Shown: piece by piece, positions 34,701 to 48,900 of the stretch
Position numbering within the stretch: position 1 is the first letter of the stretch
How the letters are laid out: each line of letters opens with the position of its first letter
Source of the DNA: Gibbula magus
Lineage: Eukaryota; Mollusca; Gastropoda; Trochida; Trochidae
Reading direction: 5' to 3'
Assembly: GCA_936450465.1 (NCBI GenBank)
Contig: OW388292.1
Span: 9,629,756-9,693,755, forward strand
DNA length: 64,000 nt
Notes under the pieces: generated by a model
What the model was told of the DNA's origin: nothing
Seen by the model: the letters and a program-made list of their open reading frames with translations, nothing else
The model's database searches: none
Made by a program: the position numbers and the translations under genes

Positions 34701-36227
34701 TAGGTTTCAGGCCTAGTATAATCTGATGGTAAATGATGACTGGCTGGACCATTACTCAACCTGCAGATTGCACAGTGTAACCAGTACGGTTTGACATATC
34801 AATATACACTGTACTAAACTCCCGGGTCAAGTGTTTAAATAGATCTGTCGTATATGTTGAACTGAACATCCGCTGCATTTGCTCACTCATTGAAGAAGGC
34901 GGTTTTTCGGTGTTTACATGTCACATGTTATATTGTGAAAACGATATTATTATTATTTGTTTGTTTGTTGCAATTATACATTAGTGCCTATCGACCAATT
35001 AACACGATACATAGTGTATCGAGTTGACTGGTATGTATGACTATTAAAATAGATAAATCCACAAACAGGGATATTTCCTTGCATTGTGTCACCAAACAAT
35101 ATCACAGTGGAATACGTGATGTAGACGTGTTTTTTGCATGTCGACTTATTTCATGTTGTAAAAGCACGTCGTTTATATGTATACAACCATAAACCCAAGG
35201 CCTTGTCCGTCGCAATATATATATTGTTATGAGTAATTTTTGTGTTCTATATTAACACATGCCAGGTCTCTAATATACATAAACATATAAATATACCCAT
35301 CTATCTAAATAACACGTAGGGGGGATCCTGGATCCTCATTAGTGTCAGGAAACGGTTAAACTGGTTTTCCTAGCTCTATTACGCTTGGTAAATTTCGTAG
35401 ACTTATTAAAATTTCTATTTCCGGGCACATCCGGTAATCAAAATGACCGACCGTGTCCCATACCTTCTTTAAATGTCATTAACCTACTGTAACATATCAC
35501 AATCACTTCTGTTGCACTACCTAAAGTGTACTCAAAGAATTGCTCTTTTATCAAAATTACTTTAAAAACATTTAATAACTAAATTTTTACCTAAAAATGT
35601 GATGTGTAACTAATCATTATTGAAATATAATGGAGCGAAAGATCCATAGGATGAAGTCATAGATGTAATTTAATTATACCTAGGGCCTTTACCTGTGGTC
35701 CTGTGATTTTATTTTTTTTAATTCCATCGCCTGGTCGTCAACTCATTTGATTTGAGAAGTCATTTGAGCTTCCGAGTTTCTCACTCTCACGTGTTGCCTG
35801 ACATTAAGAATTATTTAGGAATATTTGAATATTTAAATATATTGTAACATCCTTCTTGAGGAATGTGAGAATTATCGGTAACGATATAACTTGCTTCTGT
35901 ATGACTCAAGGGAAACTATAATTACCGAAGATTACCGAATATTAACGAATATTGCTCTACTCAGTGCGTTTGTAACTCATGTCTCAATGTTACTGTCACC
36001 GTGTTGGTCATGCCCGAGGTCAGAAAGTCACGTGACCTCTGTATGTTGACACCTGGACAGGTGCACGGATAAACGAGGTTTGAATGACGTGTGCACCGAG
36101 AAAGCACGTAAACGCTTCACGTCTGTTAAGAAAGACTAGCTGCCCTAAAGCTCAACAGCTGACTAGGGTGACCATATTGTTTCACAATATTAAATTTCTA
36201 GTCATTGTCCTGTTTCGAGGTGCATTA

Positions 36228-37945
36228 TGCAGTTTATAGCCCCGTTCACACGCCACTGTTTGCATACATGTGCCAAAATACACACATATGTATATTTATA
36301 TAGGTATGTAAACGTTGCACATGAACGCAAATGCATACAAGTGTATATTTGCATGGTAGTGCAAATGTACTTTTGCACGTGCAATTTTGTACAGTATGCA
36401 AATTTGGCGCATGAACGTAAATACTGATTTACACACATAGAGAGAGAGAGAGAGAGATTACCGAATGATGAACATGAGCATCACTCGTCTTGCCTCTAGC
36501 AAGCATGACAATAGCATATCAATGGCAGCAGAGAGGGGAAAGTAACTTCAACATATCTTATGTTGACAATGAGGATTGTTACCAAAACCTAGAATAGACG
36601 TGTACACAAGTTTCATTCAGGATCAAACCACTTGTGTTCCGAATGAGTGACTAAAGCCCCGTTCATTCGCCGCTGTTTACATACATGTGCAGAAATACAC
36701 ATATATGTATATTTACATAGGTATGTAAACGTGGCGCATGAACATTGCATACATGTGTATATTTGCATCGTATGCACATTTGCACTGAGTCAAGAGGTAG
36801 TGCAAATGTATTTTTGCACAGTATGCAAATTTAATTTGGCGCATGAACGCAAATACTGATTTACACACATAAGCAAAGAGAGAGAGAGAGAGTACCGAAT
36901 GATGAACATGATCATGGCTGGTCTTGCACAGCAATCATATTCATAGCAAGAATGACAAGAGCATATCCATGGCAGCAGGGAGGGGAACCTACCTGTAACT
37001 TCAACATATCTCATGATGATAATGGGGATTGTTAAATCAAAACCTACAATAGGATCATTCAGGATCAAAGCACTTGTGTTATGAATAAGTGACTGAGAGA
37101 CATTTTAATTATCTTTTCAAGACAAGGATCAGGACATCCTATATTTTGTTTTCATTCCGTCTATTTACCATTCCAAGTTTGCAAAGATACGAGCATAATA
37201 TGCTCTTCCCAGCTACAGCCCACTGTAGGCCTAATAAAAAATCACAGACAACGTTCAACACAATCGAATAAAACCTCCATGATCCTGTGAAGGTGCAATA
37301 ATAGGGATGTGTGATCCATCTATGGACCCTGCACAATGTGGAAAACCCCAAATCTGCTCATAATCCATCAGAACCTCCCGCAGTACACCCCCTTCTGGAA
37401 ACTTGATGACTTCAGGCGCCATCTTCTCCATCAAATCATTGCAGACACTTGAACACATGTCACAGCCGTATAGAATTGGCAACACCAAAGAGATGGGCAA
37501 CAGTTCTATATTCAGCTGTTGTTGCAAGCCAGTAGATTGTTATTGCTATTTGAAGTCTAACAGACAATGTTTCATTCAATTTGTATTGGTTTGATTTTCC
37601 AGGGATCCGGACAGTTGTGCTTATATATAGATATAGTCAAAAGATTCTTGTGACATCCGTTATTCATTTGTGAAATTTTGAACAACATGGTTCTTAGAAC
37701 TGTTTCTGAAAGATATCCCAACTCCTGCTATTACTGATGACTATCTATGTCATCATCATAAAGGGGAAACATGACCAAGGCTTGTGCTTAAATGAAGGTA
37801 ACTGAAAATTTACCCATTCAAACAAAATACATACCATCAGATGGCGCATGAACGCATAGGAAATTTTGCCTTTATACACCTGAGTATATTTACATAGTGT
37901 GTACTTTTGCATACAGTGCAATTTTTTGGCGGATATACGGGGCTA
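36228..37945. mobile_element. PIF/Harbinger transposon relic with duplicated left end
   Basis: The left end is TAGCCCCGTTCACACGCCAC at about 36237; the right end is the inverse, TGGCGGATATACGGGGCTA, ending at about 37944. The 3-bp flanks TTA/TTG are a possible decayed target duplication. The left about 420 bp is present twice in tandem (from 36237 and from 36650), each copy with an (AG)n run. A broken transposase lies inside. Confidence 0.7.
37255..37590 (-). pseudogene. HARBI1-like nuclease fragment, frameshifted
   Basis: The minus strand encodes GFPHCAGSIDGSHIPIIAP, the diagnostic first catalytic-Asp block of Harbinger DDE nucleases, preceded by MAPEVIKFP. A different frame just upstream gives TAEYRTVAHLFGVANSI, the helix-turn-helix-like part. 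At least one frameshift therefore separates the two, and the frame closes shortly after the DDE block. The rest of the catalytic domain is not found. Confidence 0.85.
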
Positions 37946-38141
37946 TTGTCAGTCGTTGCATGTAGTTTTAGATTACATAGCATGCCGAGGGAAAGGAGTA
38001 AGAACACCTGACTCTAGTTCTAGTGTCTATCATATCAGTCGTGATCATTTTTAATCTGTTTTTTTTTAGAGTTCTTTTCAAGTTCATTTGCTATATAAAG
38101 TTTCACAGTTGTTCAGAGACTATATTAGGACCATGTTAATC

Positions 38142-39480
38142 TATACACAAAGAAAACAGTTATTTGTTATTTTGATATTTGTGATATCTTTTCGAGAATA
38201 TTTTAAATAGTTAAACAAGGTTCATTTATGAAAAGAGTAGTGTTTGTGCGATACCTTCCAACCAGTGATGCGTGATAGTCGCGCCTACACGTTCGGGACA
38301 TGCACGTGCAACATGCTACGCTCGAGGATCACAAAAAGCAGTATGGCCCAACTGCATTTGGTGGTATGTAACGTTGCTTTCCATAACCATTCAAGCATAT
38401 CTATTGAATATGGCACGAAGACGATTGTCAATGGATCTCAGAAATCAAATTATTGGTATACACTCTACAAGAATGTCATTTAAGGCGAAAGGACGAAATC
38501 TGGGCTACCATTACACTGCTGTTAGTGTTTAGTCCGGAAGCATGCGCAGATAGGAGGTGCAATGGGCCGTCCAAGGTCTGGAAGACCTACTCTCACTACA
38601 CCTCGAGAGGACCGGCACCTTCTTCGCCGAGAACCTTTCCTTACAAGTCCTCAGCTGAAACGTCTGTGGTTACCAAATCGAAACATCAGCCCCAGATAAG
38701 TCAGAAATCGCCTCAAATCGTCAGGACTAAAGGCAAGAAGGGTAAATAAACGTCTCTTGTTGAGAGACCATCATAAACGTGCACGTTTGGTATGATGTTT
38801 GGACAGACAACTCTGGAATCTGAGGACCTTGTGGAAAATCCATTGGTCTGACGAGAGTCGATTCTTGCTCCATGTTACTGATGTTCGGAGACAGAAGAAT
38901 ACAGCTTATACCCACAGGAACATCCAGCCAACTGTTGCGTATGGAGGTGCCTCCGTATGGTATGGGGGTGCCGGTCTCATGACTGCAAGCTGGATTTGGT
39001 CACCATCAGGGGCAACTTAAGGGGAGCTCAATACATCCGGGACGTGCTACAGCCGGTCGCTGTTCCTCATTTCGTTAACCATGCACTTGCTACACGACCA
39101 CAGTACATGGACGACAACGCCCGGCCTCGCAGATCACGTGCCGTTTTCGATTACATGCGAGCCAAGGTAGTGACAACTTTACCCTGGCCAGCAGTAAGCC
39201 CAGATCTGAACCTTCCGGAGCATGTGTGGGATATTCTAGGGCAGCGACTCCAGGCTCGGAACCCTCCAGCACAGAATTTACACGAGTTGGAGGCACTTCT
39301 GCACGTGGGACGTAATTTGGTTTGGTTGGCCATTGACACAAGAAAGTCTGACTGGAGGCATGAGACGTAGGTTGCAGTGTGTCATCCGGGTACGTGGCGG
39401 TCATAGCAGAGCTTACTTGTTTCTGACATTCAGCTATATGAGAATATCAGGGGATGCTTAATTTTTTTTCTTTGTGTATA
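38142..39480 (+). mobile_element. Tc1-like DNA transposon, inactive copy
   Basis: The ends read TATACACAAAGAAAA on the left and TTTTCTTTGTGTATA on the right, i.e. inverted. The length is about 1.34 kb, normal for Tc1 elements. The transposase inside is frameshifted. Confidence 0.8.
38410..39370 (+). pseudogene. Tc1-like transposase, broken by several frameshifts
   Basis: The start MARRRLSMDLRNQIIG is at 38410. Separate frames then give WSDESRFLLHVTD (first Asp), QPTVAYGGASV, VTIRGNLRGAQYIRDVLQPV, MDDNARP (second Asp) and SPDLNLPEHVWDILG (Glu region). The pieces lie in the right order but in different frames, so the gene is not functional. Order and spacing identify the family with high confidence. 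Confidence 0.85.
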
Positions 39481-40410
39481 ATAAAGAAGTTAGACAGCCT
39501 CGCTTAAAAAATATCGTTAGCATATTAACAAACTCAAATGTTTTTCTGTTGTAAACTTTCTAAAGCAACCTTTCCTATAACGTTTTTCATTTGGATTTGT
39601 TAGCTATACTGTAAAGGAAAATCTTTGTGACAGATGAGAGAATAAAAATTAAACAAGGAGTAAGCATGGGTCTCCAAACAACGTGGAATCCGAAGCAAAT
39701 ATTTTAAAATGTGGCCATTTTAGAAAAAATGATATTTATTTCTTTACTTCCTAATCGATTAGAGTTTCAATATCTTCTTTTGAAATTGTTTTTATTTAGA
39801 AGACTGACTGTCAGTCGACCATGCAGGTTGGTCTTACATGGTCTAATGAACAAAAAGACTGGAGGAAAAGTTGAAACGTGACCTCGGGCAGTAAGCATTA
39901 TGCCATACAGTTTCCTATCTGGGAAGTTGATCTGCAGAGCTCGAGTTTTATTGATAGTCAACTTCTGTGTTGCATTAAATACTTGTCACTTTAACCAAAT
40001 GTATGTATTTGCTTATTTGTACAAGTGTAGACTACCTGCACTAGGAGTCTTGTTCATCTCAATTATTTATATATTAGATAACGAAGCATATTACCAACTA
40101 AATGCAACATTATTCACACGATAATTTTGAAATTTATACTGCTAATAGGCCTATCTATGTAGATACGCTTCGTGATACCTAATGTGAAACTGAAAACGAT
40201 AAAGATTACTAATATCTTTTCATATAACTATCCCGTATGTATTTCGTCTGTGTATTTGTATTAAATACAGCAGAAAACTCCGCAAAAGTATTTCCATTCA
40301 CTGGAAGAAACGAAAAGGCCCAGAAACGTGACATCAAGGGTTGGCAGATGAAATATTTTAATATTTTACTGGCGCTTCTAACAATGTCGCGCCATCTGTC
40401 CATAATGTAA

Positions 40411-40420
40411 CCAGGGACCT

Positions 40421-40471
<51 letters not shown>

Positions 40472-40478
40472 AGGTCCC
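40411..40478. repeat. AT-rich palindrome
   Basis: AGGGACCTTATATATA and its inverse TATATAAGGTCCCT flank an (AT)n core. It is likely to form a cruciform. The flanks 39,481-40,410 and 40,479-41,060 show nothing else I can support. Confidence 0.85.
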
Positions 40479-41062
40479 TGACGTAACTAATATTCAGGAT
40501 GACCATTATGTATCAACTGAACACAACTTCTAATTTAGTGGGTAATATACCACATGCTGAGTTTCAGGTACGATGAAGGGCTTTAGAGTTCTGCTCCGGA
40601 AGCAGACCTATCTCTGAACAAAGTCCAAATTCAACATGTTTCTGTGGAAACAAACAAAAAATATCAGAAATCTGAAAATATCAAAAAGGCAACACTTCAC
40701 TTTGTGGGCAGTTTTAGAGTTCTGCTCCGGAAACGAAACGATTACGGATGACTACTATATCCCACGATATTACATACCAGTTGGATAAAAAGCATTTAAA
40801 AAAGCAAGCCTGGGGTACCTGAGCAAATCTGGTGGTGATTTTTGGAGCTTGTTAAAGAGAGTTACCCGACAATGCATGAGGAGTGTTGCCTGAATGCGAG
40901 TCTAGTTAGAGTCTTACAATTATTAGAAACCCATCAGGGATTGTCGGTTTCGGGAGAATCTTGCTTTCTTGTAATAACCCCCTTATTAGGTTTCTCTTCT
41001 GAGAACGAGAATAACTCTGGATGAGGTTTGAAATTCAAAAGGACAAGCAGACAGAGTCGGCC

Positions 41063-42506
41063 ATATCCCCCGCCATGTAGGAATTTTGAATACATAATGC
41101 ATTTACTTTCTTGAAAATTGTTATAACTCATAAGTGATCAAATTTCTATATAGCAAAAGGCACATCTAGACTACCCGTTTGATACCTGTACAAAGTTTAA
41201 GCAAAATATATTGAATAGTTTTGAAGTTTGAGGCTGGAATATAGTTTTCCCTCTTCTTGGTTCTAAGTCAAGACTGTTTGCATTCGTAACAAGATGTGTT
41301 TGTTAAACACGGATGCCCCCGGATATACCAAAGTTATGGCCAAGGTTAAAGTTTTCTGAATATTGTCCACTGCGGCAAGGTCAAGGTCACAAGGTCAAAT
41401 ATGATGACCTCATCTGAAGGTCTCATCATTAGGTATGAACATGCAAAGTATGAAAGCCGTAGCTCTGAGCAATCCAAAGTTATGGCCAATTTTAACGTTT
41501 TCTAAATATTGTCCACTGCGGCAAGGTCAAGGTCACAAGGTCAAATATGATGACCTCATCTGAAGGTCTCATCATTGGGTATGAACATGCCAAGTATGAA
41601 AGCCGTAGCTCTGAGCAATCCAAAGTTGTGGCCAAGGTTAACGTTTTCTAAATATTGTCCACTGTGGCAAGGTCAAGGTCACAAGGTCAAATATGATGAC
41701 CTCATCTGAAGGTCTCGTCATTAGGTATGAACATGCCAAGTATGAAAGCCGTAGCTTTGAGCAATCTAAAGTTATGGCTAAGGTTAAAGTTTACTGAAGA
41801 TGTCGACTGCGTCAAGGTCAAGGTCACAAGGTCAAATATGATGACCTCATCTGAAGGTCTCATCAAAAGGTATGCACATGCCAAGTATGAAAGCCTTAAC
41901 TCTAAACAATCAAAAGTTATGGCCAAGGTTAAAGTTTTTTGAAAATTTTCATTGCGGCAAGGTCAAGGTCACAAGGTCAAATATGATGACCTCATCTGAA
42001 AGGTCTCATAAGGTATGCACATGCCAACTATGAAAGCTCTAGCTCTGAGCAATCCAAAGTTATGGCCAAGGTTAAAGTTTTTGTGGACAAACAGACAGAC
42101 AGACAGACGGACAGGTGAAAAACAATATACCCCCGGAATCTTTGATTCAGGGGCATAACAAAAAAAATTTCTTAAATTTCTATATAGCAAAAGGCACATC
42201 TAGACAGCTTGATTGATATCTGTACAAAGTTTCAGCAAAATATATAGAATAGTTTTTGAAGTTTGAGGCCGGAATATAGTTTTCTCTCTTCTTGGTTCTA
42301 AGTCAAGACTGTTTGCATTCGTAAAATAATTTATTTTTTTTCTCAAATTTCTATATAGCAAAAGGCACATCTAGACTACTTGGTTGATACCTGTACAAAG
42401 TTTCAGCAAAATATCTTGAATAGTTTTGAAGTTTGAGGCCGGAATGGAAAAGCTCGGACGGAGCTCATTTCTATATCCCCCGCCAACTTCTTTGTGGCGG
42501 GGGATA
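41063..42506. mobile_element. Repeat element with TATCCCCCGCCA ends and a 145-bp internal array
   Basis: The left end is CATATCCCCCGCCATG; the right end is GTGGCGGGGGATA, its inverse. Five copies of an about 145-bp unit at about 41335-42080 each contain GTCAAGGTCACAAGGTCA (TCAAGGTCA plus a second half-site). Outside the array, an AAATTTCTATATAGCAAAAG block occurs three times (about 41130, 42175, 42345). It is non-coding. Confidence 0.75.
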
Positions 42507-42946
42507 AAAACCAAGGAGGTTTTACTATTGAAAGTAATTACTAATACTTTTGTAAACGAGACTTCAAATTACCCGTACCTCTGCATATATCAATAGATGT
42601 TTCAAACTGAGCATTCTGAAACTGTTGAAAATACTAGTTGCTTCCGAGTACATCTTGAACTATGTTTGATTGAACAAAAATAAAGACATACCAGTTTCAC
42701 TGCCAGGGGATTATGTGAGAATAATGAAATTTGGCCCATATGCAAAAGCTAGGATAAAAGAATCGAGTTGAAGAACCTCTGTGAAAAGAGAATTTTGCTA
42801 GACTTGATTTCTCACTTTTGTCAGTAACCAAATGACTTCCTTTGTAGTAAATAGAAACCATCATTCAAACCCTCATTTAAACAAAACAAAATTGAGTTTC
42901 ACTGCTTTTATTCCCTTTTTTCTTTTACATGTTTCTCTTTGTTTCT

Positions 42947-45900
42947 TCACTTGTTCTTGAAGTATTCATTGATTACATCCAGGGCCTGGGAATCTTTGCC
43001 GCAGTCTCGAACAACAACACAACTGCATCCAACGACTTTCCTAGCCTTGCCTTCCTTGTCGATCTTGCACAGACCAGCCCATTCTCCGAGCTTCTTGCTG
43101 TCGTCAACCTGCAACAGGATGGTGATTTGGTTAGGAGAGTGTCAACATTGTAATGGTTACAATGTCACATGAATTCAAGCTAACACAAACCAAAGCAAAC
43201 TTGTGTACAATCTAACAACATTTTGGTTCTCATGCAATTATCGAAAAACATGTTACATTTATAAGAGTAACATTAAATCCAATACTCTTGGAAATATGGA
43301 TTCTTAAAGAGCCATCAAGGATGTTGATGAACATGTAGGAAAATTGCCAAAAATCTATCTCCGTGAAATATATAGACTTAATTTTTCCCAAATTAATCCG
43401 AGAAATTGCACTAATTAGTAAAAGTGTTTTCCAGTCAAATATAGATCCAGTCTATTATTTTCAAGCGCAAAGCATTATGGTCTAACTCGCACACTGTATA
43501 CAAAGACACGAAAGAATAACAAAGTCTATGAGCAATGAAAGAAATTGAAATAATTTATGGCGGTTATTTATTTACCATATCAATTATGTATTTGCTACAG
43601 AAATTGGAATAATTGTTTTATCAACTAGGTTTTTTGCTTAAAATTTATAATTAATGAGTAAAAATTGGTCATAATTTGCTGCTCTTATCTCAATAAGAAG
43701 TACATTAAACAGTCTATAATTTGTATATTCTCAGGACATTGTTTATAAAGCAATCATCACATTCAGTAAGGAGTGACAAGGGTAACTTGCAAGAGAAGCA
43801 TGTGCAGCGCGTGCAGCACGTGGGTTGTTATGGCGACTTGCGCTAGAGACTAGCCTTCATGCTTCAGAAGAGTTTGCTGTTGTGAAGTACGATTTACACA
43901 ATAAAGGGGATTCGTTTATATGACGTCAGATACCCATAGCGAGCGCTACTTGAAGGGGTACTTCTCTTTGAAACCAAATTTCATTACATTGTCATATATG
44001 AAAATTATTTATCGCATGTCGTTGTAGATATAGAGATTTCTCTGGCGATTGACATGTTTATTTTCCAAAGTTTTTATTATTATTTGAAACCCTTACATCC
44101 TTGATGGCTCTTTAAGACCGAGCACCTCAAAGAGCAATTTATTTGCAAAGAGATAATTGAGTGAAATCCTCAGACACTGACAATGCTGATCCTCACATTC
44201 ATTCAGAAGAGGGAGCATGTTACTTCATCATGGGATTGAATACAACTGTCTCAAAGTGAATCAAATCAAACATTTCGTTAGTCGATTGTACAAGATAACA
44301 AGATCTTTATTTGAAAACAGAGCCATTGGCTCTGGAGCTCATGAGGATCTGTAAGATTTATGAACGAAGCTGAATTGATCTAAAATATTTTCTTAATACA
44401 TTGTCAAAAATGTCAAAATGCCTAAACCGTATTGAAAAAGCAAGTAATGTGCCTCATACAAGCCATCAAAAAAACTCCCTTCAAACTGTACCATCCCCTC
44501 CCAATGCCAACATGGTTTATAGGTAGTTGTCTCCTAACACAACCCCCAGAAGTAAGGACCAAATGTACAACTACAAGGAATATCACAATAATTTCCGTGT
44601 TGGGAGTGCAGCAGTTCTGAGAAGTAGAAATGTGACAAGACGGAGGACAACGTCCAACAGACAATGGCCCATGACAAAATCGAGATATTGAAGTGAAATC
44701 CTCAGACACTGACAATGCTGATCCTCACATTCATTCAGAAGAGGGAGCATGTTACTTCATCATGGGATAAATACCAACTTTTTCTAGGGGAATCTAAATG
44801 GAGAAGATTAAATCTTTTCAGATTAGAAGTCAAGGACTTATGACAGGGCTATGATGTGTGAGACAAGTTGGTAGTTCCTTTTATCAAAGAATAAAGTCAT
44901 TGATTGAGATTTTTTACAGGTGGGTCAAAGGTAAAATTTGGTAGGTCAGTGAACTTCAATTCAAAATACAAACATCTTGCAATCATTACTCTTTTACATA
45001 CATAATACATAATATTTTGATGCTTGAAATACAACTGAATTTAAATGAAAGATGAGACAGGACGAGCAAACTATATATTGTAAGTATTTTCCTAAAATAC
45101 ATTATGGATTCATTAGGAACAATCAGGCGAAACCATTTAGAATGCTGAACTGCTTAACAAGAGAATACATACAATAATGATGGTTTTACTTTTGTTTAAA
45201 ATTAATTTTTTTCTAAAAACAAACTATATAGAAAGCACCTCAGATTTGATAAGCAAAGTCCCCACTGTCACTCGGGAGAAGTTTTCATCACTGGTGCTGA
45301 ATATTGATTCAATGAATGGAAGATCCTTTTTAAAAGTATCTTAATTTGTTCAACAGATTACAGAGTCAAGGATTTAAAGCTTGACCGACAAAAACAGGAA
45401 AGGTGAAATTAACATTTATTACTATCTAACGAGCTTCTTTCACAGTGAAATATTTGTTTATTCTCAAGAGACTTATTCTAGGGACAAACCAGTTATTTAA
45501 AATTCATTAGGGCTTGGTAAAGGAGGAAGAGTTACGCATCCTATTTATTACAAACTTATCCGATTTATTGTTTTAATTTTTTTTGGAAAGAAATGTAACA
45601 TCAGTTATATCAACCCCGTCACAACCTCCTATTTGAAATTGGGACTCCCAAAGAGTCACAAAATAAAATCCTTTGTTTATTTGTGAAGTGCGGTATAAAG
45701 AAACAAGTTGCACTAGCCAGACAAAGAAGAATGAGACAAGTAACAGTTATTGTTGAAAATCTAGGAATGTATTCACTGTATCACATTTATTTGTCCAGGC
45801 AATGTCAAGATTCATCGTTGGCCAATCAAATTACTTTTGTAACCCTTTTAATACAAAGCCCCACATAAGTCAATGTTTTCAATGTGAATTGTTTTACTTT

Positions 45901-48900
45901 TGGTAACCCTGAACCTTTGAAACCAAATTATATCGAAAGCACCTCAGATTTGATAAGCAAAGTCCCCACTGTCACTCGGGAGAAGTTTTCATCACAGGTG
46001 CTGAATATTGATTTTCTGAAGGGGTTATCTCCCCTACATTGAAGAAAAGAAAAACTTATTCCAAGTCCTTAACTTCACCAGTTGCGACTGAGCAAACAAT
46101 TGATCAAAATGGTAGAGGTCGCCGAACACGTATAATCCTAGAACTCTGCTGTCTGTTTTGCATGTGTTACCTTGAGCAGGTTGATCCCATGTTCAGCACA
46201 GAGGGCCTCTACAAGCTTGACATACATTGGTTCGTCACAGTTGTTGGCCAGTACGCACATAAAGGCTTGACGTCTGTGGGAGAACAAAATTTGTTATAAC
46301 AGATGAAGTTGGAACATTGTGCTTAAAGTAATGACAAATTTCATTGCCATAGGATTAAAAATAAATACCATTTTGTATTTATATATCATTTTCTGACCAG
46401 TTACTTTTACCTAGAAACAAGTGTTTGCCACTAACATGGCAATGTCCCCTGTCGTTTACATTGAGTTTAGTAAGACACATCATTTGGTCAAGTGTCATAG
46501 TCACCATGAAAATAAGGTCAGGGTCACCTAAATCAAATGGTGTCTGCATCATCCCCCAATGTAGATTGACACCAACTTTGACAACTTTGGGTTCATGAGA
46601 AATTGCGTTAAGAGTTTGAAAAGTGATCAAAGCATTGTGGTGACCTTGAAAATAAGGTAAAGGTCATCAAAATCGACTGGTGTCTGCGTAAACCGCCAAT
46701 ATCGGCTGTCAGCAAATATTAAGACATTATGTCTAACCGGTCATGAGATATGTTGTCATCCCCGAAGTAGCCTCGCACTAAATTTGAAGACTTTGGGTTC
46801 ATCCAGTCAAGATATATCGAGTTAACAAGAGTTTGAAAAGTGTTGAAAGTGTTGTCATGACCTTGAAAATAAGTTCAAGGTCACCAAAATCGACTGGTGT
46901 CTGCGTCTTCCCACAATGTAGGCTGACACCAAATTTGAAGACTTTGGATAAAACGCTTCATGAGATACCGCGTTAACAAGAAATGTGACGTACGTTGCGG
47001 CGGGGGACAATAAAAGGCAATGCCTAGCAGCTGAAGTCCGGATACATTTAACACAAGCCCTTTAAATGAGAATTATATAGGGGAGGTGAGTTGGGTTTTA
47101 ACGCCGTTCAGATGTTAAGTTTTCATTAAAACCTAATGAAGAATGATATTGGATGATAAATATAATCTTACCCTCGTGCAGAGCTGCCTACCCTCCTTTC
47201 AGGTGAAGTGTAGATATAAAGCAATTTTGGAGTATTTTGTAATTATTAGGTGTACAACTCGAAGTTGATATGATACTATATCTTCCAAGACATCATGCTC
47301 TGGTTTGACAACAATAATCTTTGTCTGGCTTTGTTTACTGGGGTTATCTCTGGAACTTAGTTATAATTTAACTCTGTAACAGTACAGAACTCCATTACTC
47401 TATACAGAAATTTATGAAATGAGCATTTTATATATTTCCAGAGAAAAGGTGTACAATTTGAAACATTGGTGTACAATCATATTTCAGGCCTGTAAAGTGT
47501 ACAAAATACTCCAAAAGTGTACAAGTAGGCAGCCCTGCTCGTGTCTTCTGATATCAAATATATCAACACTCGTTGATAAAAGTCATATCCTCAGCAAGCC
47601 TCGGATACTTGTAACTTATATCAACTCGTGTTGATATATTTGATATCAGAAGACACTTGGGTGAGATTCTCTATATATCTACTCTTTGAAATAAACTATG
47701 TCAGCCCTACTTGTCGAGAGCCTTGGCGCACTCGTGGAGACCTCTGGCAAGCCCATCGTGGATGAGGGAGGTCTTCAGTACTTCCTGAAGAGCAGTGAAC
47801 AGGTCCATGGGACCCCCGACAGCAGCAGTTGGCTGGACATCATCTCTGTTCATTGAAAAACACATTATATTTCATATAAACTTTTTATTATTTTTTTTAT
47901 TATGAACAGATTCCTTCAATTTCAGATATACTTAAAAATATACTTCCACAATTTAGTTAACTTTGATATTGTACCATTTCCTATTTGAGGATATTTGTTA
48001 ATTTATTTGATTATACAAGCTACGGAATGTGGATGTAGTTTGAACGCAGCAGCAGTTGGCTGGACATCATCTCTGTACATAGAATAACACTAGATTAAAT
48101 TTCATATAAACTTTTTTTTATAAAGATTTTGAACAGATTCCTTCAATTTCAGATATACTTAACTTTGATATTGTACCATTTCCTATTTGAGGATTTTTGT
48201 TAACTTATACAAGCTATGTGGATGTAGTTTGAACGCAGTGTTTCCTGCCCCAAATTCTTAACATAATTCAATCCTCAGACACTGACAATGCTTATCCTCA
48301 CTTTCATTCAGAAGAGGGAGCATGTATCTTCCTCATTGGATCAATCACTTGTAACATAAGAATGTCTAAATTTTGATGAAAACACATATCCATTATTGAG
48401 AGTTTTAAATTTGGATATCCCAGGTTTGAGACATGCCAAATTTTATAAAACATTACAAAATTGGAGCAACTATCAGGGATCAGGTGTCGGGACGTAATGA
48501 TTAACGCCACTTTCAAAATTATTTCACTTATATTGATTGCGGCAGCTGAATGGTATTAAAGGAACTTGCAAAACGATTTTAGCTTTGTATTGCAGTGAAT
48601 CTTGCTATGGTTGTAAGTTGTAACTAGTGAACACGGGGAGTATGCACTGAAATTCGGAGTCTGGTTGCACTATCAAGTATTGATTTCCAAACTTCAAAAT
48701 CAATGTTGATGGATCTCAATAATGGAGGTGAGGCGAGTTGGGGTTTTAACGCTGCTCAGAGTATTTCACTTACATCACGGATGCTAGTATTATGGCAGGA
48801 GGAAAGCCTGCAATGCCATGTGGCTATGCACTGCAGTGAAACCTGCGAGCAGCGGCTGGATCTAACGAACCATGGGTGGTACTAGGCTGAAATTCAGTGT

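Noticed and set aside
36202..37068. Several 66-92-codon frames in both strands
   Set aside because: They fall in the duplicated non-coding left end of the Harbinger element and encode only repeat-derived sequence.
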